The notes beneath the pieces are model-generated. The model did no database searches. It saw only the letters and a program-made list of their open reading frames with translations, and was not told where the DNA came from. This document shows positions 50,401-59,463 of a stretch of 64,000 nucleotides of DNA, one piece after another. The DNA comes from Elizabethkingia occulta. Its GTDB lineage: Bacteria > Bacteroidota > Bacteroidia > Flavobacteriales > Weeksellaceae. The first letter of the stretch is position 1; every line of letters starts with the position of its first letter. Position numbers and translations under genes: made by a program. The stretch spans positions 111,049 to 175,048 of the forward strand of contig NZ_MAHX01000006.1 in NCBI RefSeq assembly GCF_002023715.1, in the 5' to 3' direction.

Positions 50401-51704
50401 CCCGTTCTACTGAATTCCGTTTGGTAATGGATAACGAAACCAGAACAGTAATTATGAACGCAAACGTACCTTATGGTGCCGAGCTTGCTGTAAAACCTGG
50501 TGATAAAGTGAAAAAAGGAGATCTTATCTGTAAGTGGGATCCGTATAACGCGGTAATCATTGCTGAGACATCAGGTAAGGTTGAATACGAAGATATTATT
50601 CAAGGGGTTTCTTTCCAATTGGAAATTGACGAACAAACCGGTTTCGAGGAAAAAGTAATCTCTGATTCCAGAAACAAAAAAGCGGTACCTACTCTTAGAG
50701 TGGTAGATGCTAAAGGTGTTGAGCAGAAATCATACAACCTTCCGGTTGGTGCCCACTTGATGGTTAACGATGGTGAGAAAATTAAGGCTGGTAAAGTCTT
50801 AATCAAAATCCCAAGAAAATCTGCGAAAGCAGGGGATATCACCGGGGGTCTTCCAAGAGTTACCGAATTATTCGAAGCTCGTAACCCATCTAACCCAGCG
50901 GTTGTTACTGAAATCGATGGTGTAGTATCTTATGGTAAAATCAAGAGAGGTAACCGTGAACTTGTTGTTGAAGCTAAAACTGGTGAGATCAAGAAATATC
51001 TTGTAAAATTATCTAACCAGATCCTTGTTCAGGAAAATGACTTCGTACGTGCAGGTTCTCCACTTTCTGACGGATCCGTTACTCCGGATGATATCCTAAG
51101 CATTAAAGGACCAACTGCGGTACAGGAATACTTAGTAAATGAGATTCAGGAAGTTTACCGTCTACAGGGGGTAAAAATTGATGATAAGCACTTCGAGATC
51201 ATCGTTCGTCAGATGATGACTAAAGTAGAAATCGTTGATGGTGGTGATACTCAGTTCCTTGAAGGTAGCCTTGAACACAAGAATGACTTCATCGAAGAAA
51301 ATGAAAGAGTATTCGGCCTTAAAGTAGTTATTAACCCAGGAGATTCTAAAGAATTCAAAGCGGGTCAGATGATTACTGCAAGAGAACTAAGAGACGAAAA
51401 CTCTAAGTTGAAGCGTGAAGATCAGGAATTAGTTGAAGTAAGAGAAGCTTTACCTGCAACAGCACAGCCTGTATTACAAGGTATTACGAGAGCAGCTCTT
51501 CAAACTAAATCCTTCATGTCTGCAGCTTCCTTCCAGGAAACTACAAAAGTACTTAACGAGGCAGCAGTGTCTGGTAAAGTAGATGATCTGAATGGTCTTA
51601 AAGAAAATGTAATTGTAGGTCACAGAATCCCTGCAGGTACAGGTCTTAAGCAATATCAGAATATCATTGTAGGTTCTACAAAGGAATTTGAGGATATAAA
51701 TTAA
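47442..51704 (+). CDS. rpoC: RNA polymerase beta-prime subunit
   Basis: 1420 residues from the ATG at 47442 ([15 protein letters not shown]); an open frame upstream with a start at 47370 would add a non-conserved basic tail. Zinc site in [20 protein letters not shown], catalytic Mg-binding [12 protein letters not shown], bridge and trigger helix region [20 protein letters not shown], and the second zinc site with [14 protein letters not shown]. Full-length bacteroidetal form with its insert in the C-terminal half. Co-transcribed with rpoB. Confidence 0.98.
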   Translation: MSKNKTSRFSKITIGLASPESILQESRGEVLKPETINYRTHKPERDGLFCEKIFGPVKDYECACGKYKRIRYKGIVCDRCGVEVTEKKVRRERIGHISLVVPVAHIWYFRSLPNKIGYLLGLPSKKLDMIIYYERYVVIQQGIARKADGSDFDEMEFLTEEEYLDTLDTLPQENQYLDDSDPNKFVAKMGAEAIEEMLRRIDLDALSYDLRHRAHNESSKQRRTEALKRLSVVEALRGANTRMINRPEWMVMRVLPVIPPELRPLVPLDGGRFATSDLNDLYRRVIIRNNRLKRLLEIKAPEVILRNEKRMLQEAVDSLFDNTRKSSAVKSESNRPLKSLSDSLKGKQGRFRQNLLGKRVDYSARSVIVVGPSLQLHECGLPKDMAAELYKPFIIRKLIERGIVKTVKSAKRIIDRKEPVVYDILENVMKGHPVLLNRAPTLHRLGIQAFQPKMIEGKAIQLHPLVTTAFNADFDGDQMAVHLPLGPEAILEAQLLMLGSQNILNPANGSPITVPSQDMVLGLYFMTKEAHSTDTNKVKGEGLAFYSPEEVEIAYAEGQVSLNAKVKCRLPVKENGELVTRLTPTTVGRILFNQIVPKQVGYIDELLTKKSLRNVIGRILDETDFPTTVKFLDDMKDLGYTNAFKGGLSFSLGDIVVPVEKKTMIANAVENVDEIKANYNMGLITDTERYNQVIDVWTNTNAKLTEMIMDRMKSDQGGFNSVFMMLDSGARGSKEQIRQLSGMRGLMAKPQKAGSVGAEIIENPIVANFKEGLSILEYFISTHGARKGLADTALKTADAGYLTRRLVDVAQDVIVTVDDCGTLRGVEITPLKKNDEIVEKISERVLGRVSLHNIYDPETDELLVEADQLIDEKLAKKIEVAGIESVEARSPLTCETKRGICAKCYGRNLATGKMIHMGEAVGVIAAQSIGEPGTQLTLRTFHQGGTAGNISENPSIVAKRDGIVEMDEVRTIKSEGEDGNTTDIVVSRSTEFRLVMDNETRTVIMNANVPYGAELAVKPGDKVKKGDLICKWDPYNAVIIAETSGKVEYEDIIQGVSFQLEIDEQTGFEEKVISDSRNKKAVPTLRVVDAKGVEQKSYNLPVGAHLMVNDGEKIKAGKVLIKIPRKSAKAGDITGGLPRVTELFEARNPSNPAVVTEIDGVVSYGKIKRGNRELVVEAKTGEIKKYLVKLSNQILVQENDFVRAGSPLSDGSVTPDDILSIKGPTAVQEYLVNEIQEVYRLQGVKIDDKHFEIIVRQMMTKVEIVDGGDTQFLEGSLEHKNDFIEENERVFGLKVVINPGDSKEFKAGQMITARELRDENSKLKREDQELVEVREALPATAQPVLQGITRAALQTKSFMSAASFQETTKVLNEAAVSGKVDDLNGLKENVIVGHRIPAGTGLKQYQNIIVGSTKEFEDIN

Positions 51705-51717
51705 AATTAATAATTTG

Positions 51718-51764
51718 AAATTTGAGATTTGAATTTATTTTTATACTTTCACAATCTCAAATTT
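51718..51764 (+). repeat. Hairpin between rpoC and the DUF3467 gene
   Basis: AAATTTGAGATT (51718-51729) and AATCTCAAATTT (51753-51764) are perfectly complementary over 12 bp; extending the arms gives 17 of 18 matches. There is no terminal T-tract, so it is more like an mRNA processing or stability hairpin than a terminator. Confidence 0.5.
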
Positions 51765-51793
51765 TAAATTTTAAACAAAAATAATTAACAAAA

Positions 51794-52099
51794 ATGGACA
51801 ACAACCAAAATCCACAAGACGGAAACATCAACATTGAACTGAATGAAATGGTAGCAGCTGGTGTTTACGCAAATCTTGCTTTAGTTAACCACTCTCCATC
51901 TGAATTTATCTTGGATTTCATCCAGTTAATGCCAGGTGTACAGCAAGCTAAAGTTAGATCAAGAGTTATCTTAGCTCCATTACACGCTAAGAGAGTTCTT
52001 AATGCGCTTCAGCAAAACATCGCTTCTTACGAGCAACAATTCGGAGAAATCAAAGAAGTTGAGCCTTTCGTATTAGGACAAAACACTCCTCAAGCTTAA
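51794..52099 (+). CDS. DUF3467 protein
   Basis: 101 residues, soluble, no signal. DUF3467 pattern: INIELNEMVAAGVYANLALV, NHSPSEFILDFIQLMPG, KVRSRVILAPLHAKRVLNAL, and a C-terminal EVEPFVL. This small family is widespread in bacteria and often lies next to rpoC in Bacteroidota. Function is not established; a role near transcription is suggested only by position. Ends at a clear terminator, closing the rpoBC unit. Confidence 0.92.
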   Translation: MDNNQNPQDGNINIELNEMVAAGVYANLALVNHSPSEFILDFIQLMPGVQQAKVRSRVILAPLHAKRVLNALQQNIASYEQQFGEIKEVEPFVLGQNTPQA

Positions 52100-52126
52100 T
52101 TAAAGTAACTACTTTAATATATAAGT

Positions 52127-52150
52127 CCCCGTCTTTCGACGGGGATTTTT
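52127..52150 (+). terminator. Terminator of the rpoBC unit
   Basis: Stem CCCCGTC / GACGGGG (52127-52133, 52138-52144) with a tetraloop, followed by ATTTTTATTT. Confidence 0.85.
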
Positions 52151-52179
52151 ATTTGACGAAAATTTAATCCCCCTAAGCC

Positions 52180-52210
52180 TTTGGCAAAGCTTTTATATGT
52201 TTTACCTTTG
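52180..52210 (+). promoter_or_regulatory. Consensus Bacteroidota promoter of the NPP gene
   Basis: TTTG at 52180-52183, 19 bases, then TACCTTTG at 52203-52210: an exact match to TTTG-N19-TAnnTTTG. Transcription would start near 52217, giving a leader of about 5-10 bases. Confidence 0.75.
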
Positions 52211-52220
52211 ATAAAATTTT

Positions 52221-53501
52221 ATGTTAATGAAGAAGTTTCTTGTTATAGGCTCTTTAGTGTTAGCTGTCCTAGGCTACTCACAAAAGCCTGCAGTGGATAC
52301 AACACAGGTTGTAATATCCGGAAGAACAAATGCTCCTGAAACCCTGCAAAAACCTTATGTAATTCTTATTTCTGCAGACGGATTCAGATACGATTATATG
52401 CAGAAGTATAATACTAAAAACTTATTAAACCTGGCTGAAAATGGGATATGGGCAAAAAACGGAATGTATCCGTCCTACCCTTCCATTACTTTTCCAAACC
52501 ACTATAGCATTATAACAGGTTTGTACCCTTCTCACCATGGTCTTGTGGATAACATTTTCTATGATCCGAACAGAAAAGAAATGTACAAGATAGGCAGTAA
52601 AACAGTTACAGATGGTAGCTGGTACGGAGGATTGCCACTATGGGGATTGGCCGAAAAGCAAGGAATGGTAGCTGCCAGTTTATTCTGGGTGGGCTCCGAG
52701 AGTGAAGCCGGAGGTACAAGACCTTCTTATTACTATCCATATCACGAAAAATTTTCGGATGATGATAAAGTAAGAATTATTAAAAACTGGTTACAGCTTT
52801 CTGAAGAGAAAAGACCTCACTTCATTACTTTATATTTCCCTGAAGTAGATCATGAAGGTCATCATTACGGACCGGATGCAAAACAAACGGAAGATGCTGT
52901 ACATTATATAGATGGTGCTATTCAGAAGCTGGTAGATGGATTGAAGCCACTTAATCTTCCTATCAATTTTGTATTTGTTTCCGATCACGGAATGATAAAA
53001 GTAGATCCTAAAGATTATATTACAGTTCCTTCCATTATCGACAGAAATAAATTTGTAGTAGTGAACAGTAACACCTTTGTAAGAATTACTGCAAAAAACG
53101 AAGCAGATATCCTGCCTCTTTATAAAGCGCTAAGAAAAGAAAAGCACGAAGGCTATAAAATATATCTGGCGAAAAACTTCCCGGGAAGATTACACTACAG
53201 CAAATCGGATAATAAAAACAGAAGAATCGGTGATATTATCCTGGTACCTAACGGAACAAAAGCTATGGTAGATCCGGGTAGAAATCCTCCGGTAGGAAAA
53301 CATGGTTACAATCCGTATAAAGTGCCGGAAATGAAGGCTACTTACTTTGCCTGGGGTCCTGCATTTAAACAACACCAGCAGATAAGACCTTTTGTAAATA
53401 TAAATATCTATCCTGCTATCGCTGAGATTCTGGATCTGAAAATTACAGCACCTATAGATGGAAACATCAAAGTACTGGGAAAAACACTCAATAAAAAATA
53501 A
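52221..53501 (+). CDS. Nucleotide pyrophosphatase/phosphodiesterase family protein
   Basis: 426 residues; the ATG at 52227 is an equal alternative, only one codon apart in effect (MLMKKF). Signal peptide to about residue 20, exported. Alkaline-phosphatase superfamily, type I NPP: metal Asp in ILISADGFRYDY, nucleophile Thr in SITFPNHYSIITG (SYPSITFP), metal ligands in DHEGHHYGPD and SDHGM, and a final His in VGKHGYNP. These cleave nucleotide pyrophosphates or phosphodiesters outside the cytoplasm. It has its own promoter and a terminator. Confidence 0.93.
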   Translation: MLMKKFLVIGSLVLAVLGYSQKPAVDTTQVVISGRTNAPETLQKPYVILISADGFRYDYMQKYNTKNLLNLAENGIWAKNGMYPSYPSITFPNHYSIITGLYPSHHGLVDNIFYDPNRKEMYKIGSKTVTDGSWYGGLPLWGLAEKQGMVAASLFWVGSESEAGGTRPSYYYPYHEKFSDDDKVRIIKNWLQLSEEKRPHFITLYFPEVDHEGHHYGPDAKQTEDAVHYIDGAIQKLVDGLKPLNLPINFVFVSDHGMIKVDPKDYITVPSIIDRNKFVVVNSNTFVRITAKNEADILPLYKALRKEKHEGYKIYLAKNFPGRLHYSKSDNKNRRIGDIILVPNGTKAMVDPGRNPPVGKHGYNPYKVPEMKATYFAWGPAFKQHQQIRPFVNINIYPAIAEILDLKITAPIDGNIKVLGKTLNKK

Positions 53502-53503
53502 CA

Positions 53504-53527
53504 AAACCGGCTTATGCCGGTTTTTTG
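53504..53527 (+). terminator. Rho-independent terminator
   Basis: Stem AAACCGGC / GCCGGTTT with a TTAT loop and a T-run, directly after the NPP gene. Confidence 0.85.
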
Positions 53528-53601
53528 TTTATCTATTTTATCAGGCTAAACGGAGTTCAATTTTTTGTAATAATAATTGTATTGATAATTTACCATATAT
53601 A

Positions 53602-53907
53602 GCACGAGCAGGATCATCGTCCCAGTATTAAGAAGCAATGCCTGAATAATTAGGCTTCGACTTCGCTCAGCCTGACAGCTCATACGTTTTTAAAACCTAG
53701 AAATTTGTAAAAAGTAAATTCTCTCGTTGGTTCGAGCATATCGCTCGGATCCCAATCATAAATACTTTAAAGGTTGATATGTAGTGTAACAATATTTGGC
53801 ACGAGCAGGATCCTCGCGCCAGCATTAATATCTATAAGAACTATCCCTCGTTGGTTCGAGCGTCCCGCTCGGATCTCAATCATAAATACATTAAATGTTG
53901 ATATGTA
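53602..53907. repeat. Palindromic intergenic repeat patch
   Basis: In the 470-base non-coding stretch between the NPP gene and the usher-like gene, two unit types alternate. Unit A (30 bp, GCACGAGCAGGATC...) is at 53602-53631 and 53799-53828, with four differences. Unit B (61 bp, CTCGTTGGTTCGAGC...) is at 53723-53783 and 53847-53907, about 90 percent identical. Each B contains an inverted core, CGAGC...GCTCG. A third palindrome AGGCT...AGCCT (53652-53673) holds TTCGACTTCGCTCAGCCTG, a sequence familiar from dispersed repeats in flavobacteria. Probably REP-like elements. Confidence 0.7.
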
Positions 53908-53972
53908 TTAAAAATATCCCTTGATCAAGATTTCTACTCGCATTAGTATACTAACATCTATAAAGCAAATTA

Positions 53973-56765
53973 TTACTTGATTCCGAACCGCTTCACTTCT
54001 ACCTTTCTTTCTTTAACTTTTAGGATAAAAGGATTCAGTTCCGATGTATTTCCCTCAGTGATATCAGCGGTCTGATTAGCTTCTACATATACATTCTTCT
54101 GCAATGCATTACCATCTATAAATACTTTATAATGGCCTACTGGTAAATATGCAGAATATTCACCTCTTTCATTGGTATAGAAAACAAAGTTTTTAAACTG
54201 ATTATTCTGGAATACTACAGGAAGTCCCGATAAAACTTCTACTACTTCAAATTGTGTTTTAGTAGTTTCCTGATATTGTACTTTTCCTTTTACCATACTT
54301 GTTTTCTGCAGCGGAATTGTTAGGAATACATCTTTCCTGTCAACAGTAACCCTCATGTCATCGGCATACCATTTATCTTCCATTGCTTTTATCATATACG
54401 TTCCATAAGGTACTTTTTTGTACTTTATATTTCCGTTCTTTGGCGTGATAAACAGGGTATTGTTAATTTTAGTTTTCAGATCCTGTGCCGGAAGATCTAC
54501 AGAAGGATCGTACTGTCCGTTATTATTAAGATCATAATAGAAAAACAATTCTATATTTCCTGTTTTACCACTACTCTTCTCTTCTCCAAAACTTGGTAAA
54601 TCCTGGATAATACCCACCTGATAGTAATTATTAGCAGATCTGTATACTCCGTTCAGGTATTTATTCAGATTATAGCTGGCAAACAGTTTAGTTCCTGATA
54701 AAATACGGTAATCGAGATTGGTATTAAAAGAGAAACTTTTTCCAATAAATTTATCAGAGTTGAATATGGAGCCAAATAACAAGTTGAGACGTTTGTTAAG
54801 CAGGCTTATTTTATAGTTGGCAATGGCGGAAATTCTCTCTGTATTGTCACTAAGGCTATTGTTATAATTACCTTCATATAGCATAAAGTTACCTTTCTGA
54901 TAATTGGCACTCAGCATAAAATTTTTATAATACCAGTTAGCCTGTAACCTGTAAATAAAACTATTAGAAGTAAATCCAACATATCTGGAATAACCATTCG
55001 AAAGAACAAGGTTAATGCTGCTTTTATAATCCGGACTGGTATAGTTGAATGCGGTATTGATAAAAGCGGTATTAAAGTCCGCATTTACACTCTGAAAGCT
55101 GCTGTTGACAAACACATTGGATCGTTCTGTGCTCAATTGCGGTATAATACTAAGTTTTGTGTTTCTGGCAATCGTAAAGCTGGTTCCCATTTCAACCTTG
55201 CTTCGGTTAGCAACTGTATTATATTGGTATTGCGGATCTATGCTTTTGGGATTATAATTATTAAGGCTATACCCTACCCAAATATTGAATTTATCAAAAT
55301 TCCTGAACAAGCGTTCCTCAAAAACTGTGTTTCCTTTTCGAATTCCCGGATAATAACAGCTACTATAATAATTGTTAGAACTAAATGTATATTTATTGAA
55401 TGATGTATTCAGATTTAGCCCCGCAGCTACAGAAGATGCCGTATGTGATACTTCACCTTTTGTAGATGTGTAACCATATCCCAATCTGAGATCATAATAC
55501 GTCTGTTTGTTATTATTGTAATGGTATTCATTCATCAGGATAAAGCTCCGCTGATACGGGTCATTATCCAGAATAACAGAATTATCCAGAGACTCTTTCT
55601 CATTGAGGCTAATGGATGATTTTGCATAGGTAGAGTATCCTCTCGAAGAATTATTAAGATCCAATGGATCAATCAGGTTATAGCTTTTTTCAACAGCTCC
55701 AACACGAATCACGGATCTTTTGTTGGTGAATGGATTAACAGAAACTTCAGCCCCACGCCCCACAAGGTTTATTTCCAGATCACTTGCATTCAGGTTACCC
55801 AATTGTACACCTACACCTTTTCCTTCTAATCTTACCCAGGTATTTGTAAATAGAGGTTTTGTACTATTATTGCTCCAATAAGTTCCGTTTACATTAACAA
55901 TTCCTTTTATACCACCGGCATAAAATTCGGTATGCAAATCGAGATTATAAGAGGAATCATAATTAAGAAAAGCATTCCGACTACTGAGGCTGATATGATT
56001 GACCTGATATGCTGGTCTGTAAAAATTGATAAAAGCAGGATCTACATATTTTCTGTTCCCCAAGGCATTCTGTACGATAATAATAGCATTACCAAAGAAT
56101 TCTTTATCCGTATTTAGCCCTGCTACATTTACTGTAAAAAGCTCCATTTTCAGGAGATCTTTATCCACTATTTTAGAGAAACTGACTTCTTTATTAACAA
56201 ACGGCTCCAGTTTTATTTTTTTGCTAAAACTAAGATCGCGCCCGTCTGCTTGCGGAAAACTGGCAATTACTTCTACATTCTCCTCTCTGTTTCCGCTGTT
56301 ATAAACCTGTGTGGAAATCTTTATAGAATCGCCCACTTTATACATCAGTACCTGAGGTTCTTTAGCTACAATTTTCAACCCGCGTTTAGACTGTACCGTC
56401 ATACTGGTTTCAGCAGTTGCTAAAGTTAGACTGCTCTCTGTTATAGCATATTTTATAGTTGCTGTTCCTGCAGGCTGGTTCTTTTCTACAAATATTTTTA
56501 CAGGTAAAAAAGCTTTTTCATTAGCCTTTAGATGTATAGAGGATATATTGTTAATAACTCTCAGTCCCTTTACCGTCTGTATATCTACATCAAGATTTCT
56601 TTCGATCTCTGTATTATTACTGATCTTAAGGAGTACACTTACCATATCTTCATTGAAGACACTAAGTTTCTGATCTGTTTCTATACTGACAGCACTTTTC
56701 TGGGCATAACACATGGTTATCCCCGCCACAAATATGGTTAATATAATTTTTTTGAAAAAGTTCAA
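53973..56765 (-). CDS. Usher-like outer membrane beta-barrel protein
   Basis: 930 residues. Signal peptide to about residue 21, two NEW3/CARDB-like Ig domains (about 25-235; FNEDMVSVLLKISNNTEIE, KVGDSIKISTQVYNSG), and a long beta-barrel region (about 245-740) of alternating aromatic strands and Asn/Tyr-rich turns. C-terminal periplasm-type domains follow: an SdrD-B-like FFYYDLNNNGQYDP piece and a carboxypeptidase-regulatory-like domain to about 915. Classical ushers have the same broad order. It is last in a tight operon with pilin-like and PapD-like genes, which is the main reason for the call. No FimD homology can be claimed by eye. Confidence 0.55.
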   Translation of the reverse strand: MNFFKKIILTIFVAGITMCYAQKSAVSIETDQKLSVFNEDMVSVLLKISNNTEIERNLDVDIQTVKGLRVINNISSIHLKANEKAFLPVKIFVEKNQPAGTATIKYAITESSLTLATAETSMTVQSKRGLKIVAKEPQVLMYKVGDSIKISTQVYNSGNREENVEVIASFPQADGRDLSFSKKIKLEPFVNKEVSFSKIVDKDLLKMELFTVNVAGLNTDKEFFGNAIIIVQNALGNRKYVDPAFINFYRPAYQVNHISLSSRNAFLNYDSSYNLDLHTEFYAGGIKGIVNVNGTYWSNNSTKPLFTNTWVRLEGKGVGVQLGNLNASDLEINLVGRGAEVSVNPFTNKRSVIRVGAVEKSYNLIDPLDLNNSSRGYSTYAKSSISLNEKESLDNSVILDNDPYQRSFILMNEYHYNNNKQTYYDLRLGYGYTSTKGEVSHTASSVAAGLNLNTSFNKYTFSSNNYYSSCYYPGIRKGNTVFEERLFRNFDKFNIWVGYSLNNYNPKSIDPQYQYNTVANRSKVEMGTSFTIARNTKLSIIPQLSTERSNVFVNSSFQSVNADFNTAFINTAFNYTSPDYKSSINLVLSNGYSRYVGFTSNSFIYRLQANWYYKNFMLSANYQKGNFMLYEGNYNNSLSDNTERISAIANYKISLLNKRLNLLFGSIFNSDKFIGKSFSFNTNLDYRILSGTKLFASYNLNKYLNGVYRSANNYYQVGIIQDLPSFGEEKSSGKTGNIELFFYYDLNNNGQYDPSVDLPAQDLKTKINNTLFITPKNGNIKYKKVPYGTYMIKAMEDKWYADDMRVTVDRKDVFLTIPLQKTSMVKGKVQYQETTKTQFEVVEVLSGLPVVFQNNQFKNFVFYTNERGEYSAYLPVGHYKVFIDGNALQKNVYVEANQTADITEGNTSELNPFILKVKERKVEVKRFGIK

Positions 56766-56770
56766 AATTT

Positions 56771-57796
56771 TTACTGTGGAATAAGACTGAAAATAAGGGT
56801 TCCCGAATACTGTTCCTGAGATTGATTAAAAAATCTGATGTCCCCTGCCTGTGTAGAATAGGTAAGATCAAAATACTTTTCTGTCTTCGCAGGAATCATA
56901 CTTGTAATAATATTCTGCTTACTGCTGGATAATTTTACACTACCCGTTACTGTCTGCGATTGGCTATCCTTTATATTTAGGTTTATTGCATTTACCGGAA
57001 GGCTCTGGTTAGATGTACTGGTAAGGTCATTATTCAGACTATTCACCTGTACTGCATAACCTGTAGTAGAGATTACAGACAATGCTCTGCTGTATGTTTT
57101 TGATACTCCATTGGCATAATCGCCGGGAGTTTTAAATTCCAAAAGAACATTTTTAGCAGATGGATCCAGCAAAATAGCATATTCTTCTGCTGGTTTCGGT
57201 GGTGAATCGTCCGGGTGAACCTGCATCTGAAAAGATACTGGCTCGGAGTCTATGATTTCTCCTTTACTGTTCCTTATCTCTATGATAATATTTACCGTAT
57301 AATTATTCCATGAAGAATATTCCTCCAGATAAGCACCTCCGTCTATCATCACATCATACCCAAGCGTCATCATAAAATACCTGTTAACAATTTGCAGGTT
57401 ATAGGGCGAATTGTTGACAAAATACGAATTGGTGTACTGAAAAGGAATAGGATTGGTATTCAATCCTAAGTTCCCGGCATTAGGACTACTTCCCTGGTCG
57501 TTCACACCATTGCTGGACACACTGTTAAAGCGGAACTTCAGTCGCTCAACAGGAAAATATTTAGGCCCCCCATTGCTAATAGTACCTACAACTCTGTAAC
57601 TCATAGACCAGTTCTGCATCTGAAGTCCCTGACTACCATTGGCATGAACCTGAATCTGAACAAGATTACTAATTATAGCCCCATTATAGCTTCTCACCGG
57701 AGCATATCCGGTATTAAACGGAGTTATCCACAATCTCTGAGCAGAGACTTGCATAAAGTTGAGCAGAAAAAATATACAGATAAAAAGTCTATTCAT
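56771..57796 (-). CDS. Two-domain tip-subunit-like protein (pilin-like C-terminal domain)
   Basis: 341 residues, signal peptide to residue 20 (NFMQVSAQ). The N-terminal domain (about 21-200) is of unknown type. The C-terminal domain (205-341) aligns along its length with the 182-residue subunit encoded upstream: NVLLEFKTPGDYANGV against NVNLDYRTSDDYKKGV, LSVISTTGYAVQVNS against LTVYSTGAFAVNVQS, and a shared final beta strand. A pilin domain behind an extra N-domain is the plan of tip adhesins such as FimH or CfaE. Its ATG overlaps the chaperone stop by eight bases. Confidence 0.65.
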   Translation of the reverse strand: MNRLFICIFFLLNFMQVSAQRLWITPFNTGYAPVRSYNGAIISNLVQIQVHANGSQGLQMQNWSMSYRVVGTISNGGPKYFPVERLKFRFNSVSSNGVNDQGSSPNAGNLGLNTNPIPFQYTNSYFVNNSPYNLQIVNRYFMMTLGYDVMIDGGAYLEEYSSWNNYTVNIIIEIRNSKGEIIDSEPVSFQMQVHPDDSPPKPAEEYAILLDPSAKNVLLEFKTPGDYANGVSKTYSRALSVISTTGYAVQVNSLNNDLTSTSNQSLPVNAINLNIKDSQSQTVTGSVKLSSSKQNIITSMIPAKTEKYFDLTYSTQAGDIRFFNQSQEQYSGTLIFSLIPQ

Positions 57797-58592
57797 TGAT
57801 GAAGGTTAGCTCTGCCATTTTAATTACATTATCATCACCATAAGTAAATGTAGAGGTCACAATATACTTTCCACGTTCCAGACCTTTCGGTAACGGAATG
57901 TTTACAATACGCTTATCAGACGGAAGTGTATAGATAATTTCATCTTCCAGATTATATTTTGCTCCGTTTTGCTGATTAATCATCTCTGTATGAATGGTAC
58001 CATCTGTCCATACATTTCCCTGGTTTACAATTTCTAAAACCAGACTTTTACTATCCTTTTCATATTTATAATCTGTGAAATCCATATTAGGTTCACGCTG
58101 AGAAGAATAACGATGATAGATCTTGATTCCTGTTCTTACACTTACTTTTACCAAGGCTCCTTTCTCGTTAATAGCATCAACGGGATTGGTTTGGGTAATA
58201 TACATAAGACAGGTATGAACAGCTAATGTATCTTTCCGTACTGCCGGAGGTGTAACGGTAATTTCCAGTTCTTTTGTTTCTCCGGGATTCAGACTAAAAT
58301 ACGACTGGGGCTTTATGCTAACCCAATTTACTGCCGAATTTTCTAAAGTTCCGGGCTCCGATATAACATTATTACCTTTCTCGTCGTATGTCCAGTCATT
58401 CAGAGAGACCGTTAACTCCAATGTGGTTGTTTTGCTCGGATTAGTTACCAGAACTTTTTTCGTACTACTCTCTCCTGCATTAGAGGTAAAATAATTGCGC
58501 GGCGGGCTCACAGTAATTCCTGCTTGTCCCTTTGCAATAATACCAGCCAGGAAAAATAATAAAAAGCTTAAACTTGCCAGAATTCTTTTCAT
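57789..58592 (-). CDS. PapD-like periplasmic chaperone
   Basis: 267 residues with a signal peptide (cleavage near IIAKGQ, residue 23). Two Ig-like domains. The first begins AGITVSPPRNYFTSNAGES and continues VLVTNPSKTTTLELTVSLNDW, then W-SIKPQSYFSLNPGETKELEITV, the PapD N-terminal pattern. The second covers about 165-267. Such chaperones complete the fold of pilus subunits by donor strand and pass them to an usher. The start of the mature domain also resembles Gram-positive DUF916-like proteins, so the superfamily is firmer than the exact family. Confidence 0.75.
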   Translation of the reverse strand: MKRILASLSFLLFFLAGIIAKGQAGITVSPPRNYFTSNAGESSTKKVLVTNPSKTTTLELTVSLNDWTYDEKGNNVISEPGTLENSAVNWVSIKPQSYFSLNPGETKELEITVTPPAVRKDTLAVHTCLMYITQTNPVDAINEKGALVKVSVRTGIKIYHRYSSQREPNMDFTDYKYEKDSKSLVLEIVNQGNVWTDGTIHTEMINQQNGAKYNLEDEIIYTLPSDKRIVNIPLPKGLERGKYIVTSTFTYGDDNVIKMAELTFINE

Positions 58593-58660
58593 ATCGTGTA
58601 AAAAGGCAACCTAGGATTAATATCCTAAGTGCCTTAAATATTGTTATAAAAAAAATAATG

Positions 58661-59209
58661 TTATTTAGCTACAATAGTGTAGGTTACAACAGTCGTATAA
58701 GTCGTAGGATTTTCCACATTAAAATACTTGTTCAGATAGCTGTCTGCACCAGCAGCAGAGTATTTTACGTTAAAGGTCTTGTCAACACCACCGATGTTAC
58801 TGGAAATTAATTCAGTCGGGGTTGTAGATAATGTTACAGTACTAAGTTTTGAACCTGATAATGGATTCGTTGTACCTGCAGTCGGCGTTAGTTTAATATC
58901 CGCTGCATTAATTTTTTCTGTGATGCTTGTGTTTACACTGGATAACTGAGCATCTTTTGACTGTACATTTACAGCGAATGCACCGGTACTGTATACCGTA
59001 AGGTGATCTGCTTCATCTAAAGCTACACCTTTCTTGTAATCGTCTGATGTTCTGTAGTCAAGGTTTACATTTTTTTGTGAACCATTTACCACAATCGTCT
59101 GGATTGGATAAAGTCTAACATTAACTGTTGCATCGCCAGTTTTCTGTGCAGCTACGTTAATTGATGTAAGGCCGAAAGTAAGGCCTAACAGGTAATAAAA
59201 TTTTCTCAT
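58661..59209 (-). CDS. Major pilin-like subunit
   Basis: 182 residues, signal peptide to about residue 22 (NVAAQ). One Ig-like beta domain, threonine- and valine-rich, no cysteine, ending in the alternating strand TTVVTYTIVAK. It opens with ATVNVRLYPIQTIVVNGSQK and shares its whole domain with residues 205-341 of the tip-like protein. First gene of the operon, 69 bases before the chaperone, as expected for the most abundant subunit. In size it is close to CFA/I-type pilins. The fibre role is inference from context and homology between the two subunits. Confidence 0.65.
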   Translation of the reverse strand: MRKFYYLLGLTFGLTSINVAAQKTGDATVNVRLYPIQTIVVNGSQKNVNLDYRTSDDYKKGVALDEADHLTVYSTGAFAVNVQSKDAQLSSVNTSITEKINAADIKLTPTAGTTNPLSGSKLSTVTLSTTPTELISSNIGGVDKTFNVKYSAAGADSYLNKYFNVENPTTYTTVVTYTIVAK

Positions 59210-59287
59210 ACTTTTAATAAAATCTTCTTCTTTTTAAAAAAAATGCATTTTATGCAAACGCATTCATACTACCTTTGATAGCGGGTG

Positions 59288-59295
59288 CAAAATTA
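59288..59295 (-). promoter_or_regulatory. -7 box upstream of the pilin-like operon
   Basis: Minus strand TAATTTTG, an exact TAnnTTTG match, about 79 bases before the pilin-like ATG. No -33 TTTG at the right distance, consistent with activator dependence on the AraC-type regulator encoded just upstream. The rest of 59210-59463 shows nothing else. Confidence 0.4.
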
Positions 59296-59463
59296 GAGTG
59301 GAAATCCTATCTATTAGTTATGAAAAACAACAAAAAAACTATGTAAAACGACAAAAATTAATTTTTATTAATACTGCCTATAAGCCTACTTACGAGGTAG
59401 TTATAGTATATTTTCTAGTTTTATGAGGCATTAATAAAAGTGTATGTACTGAAAATATAACAC

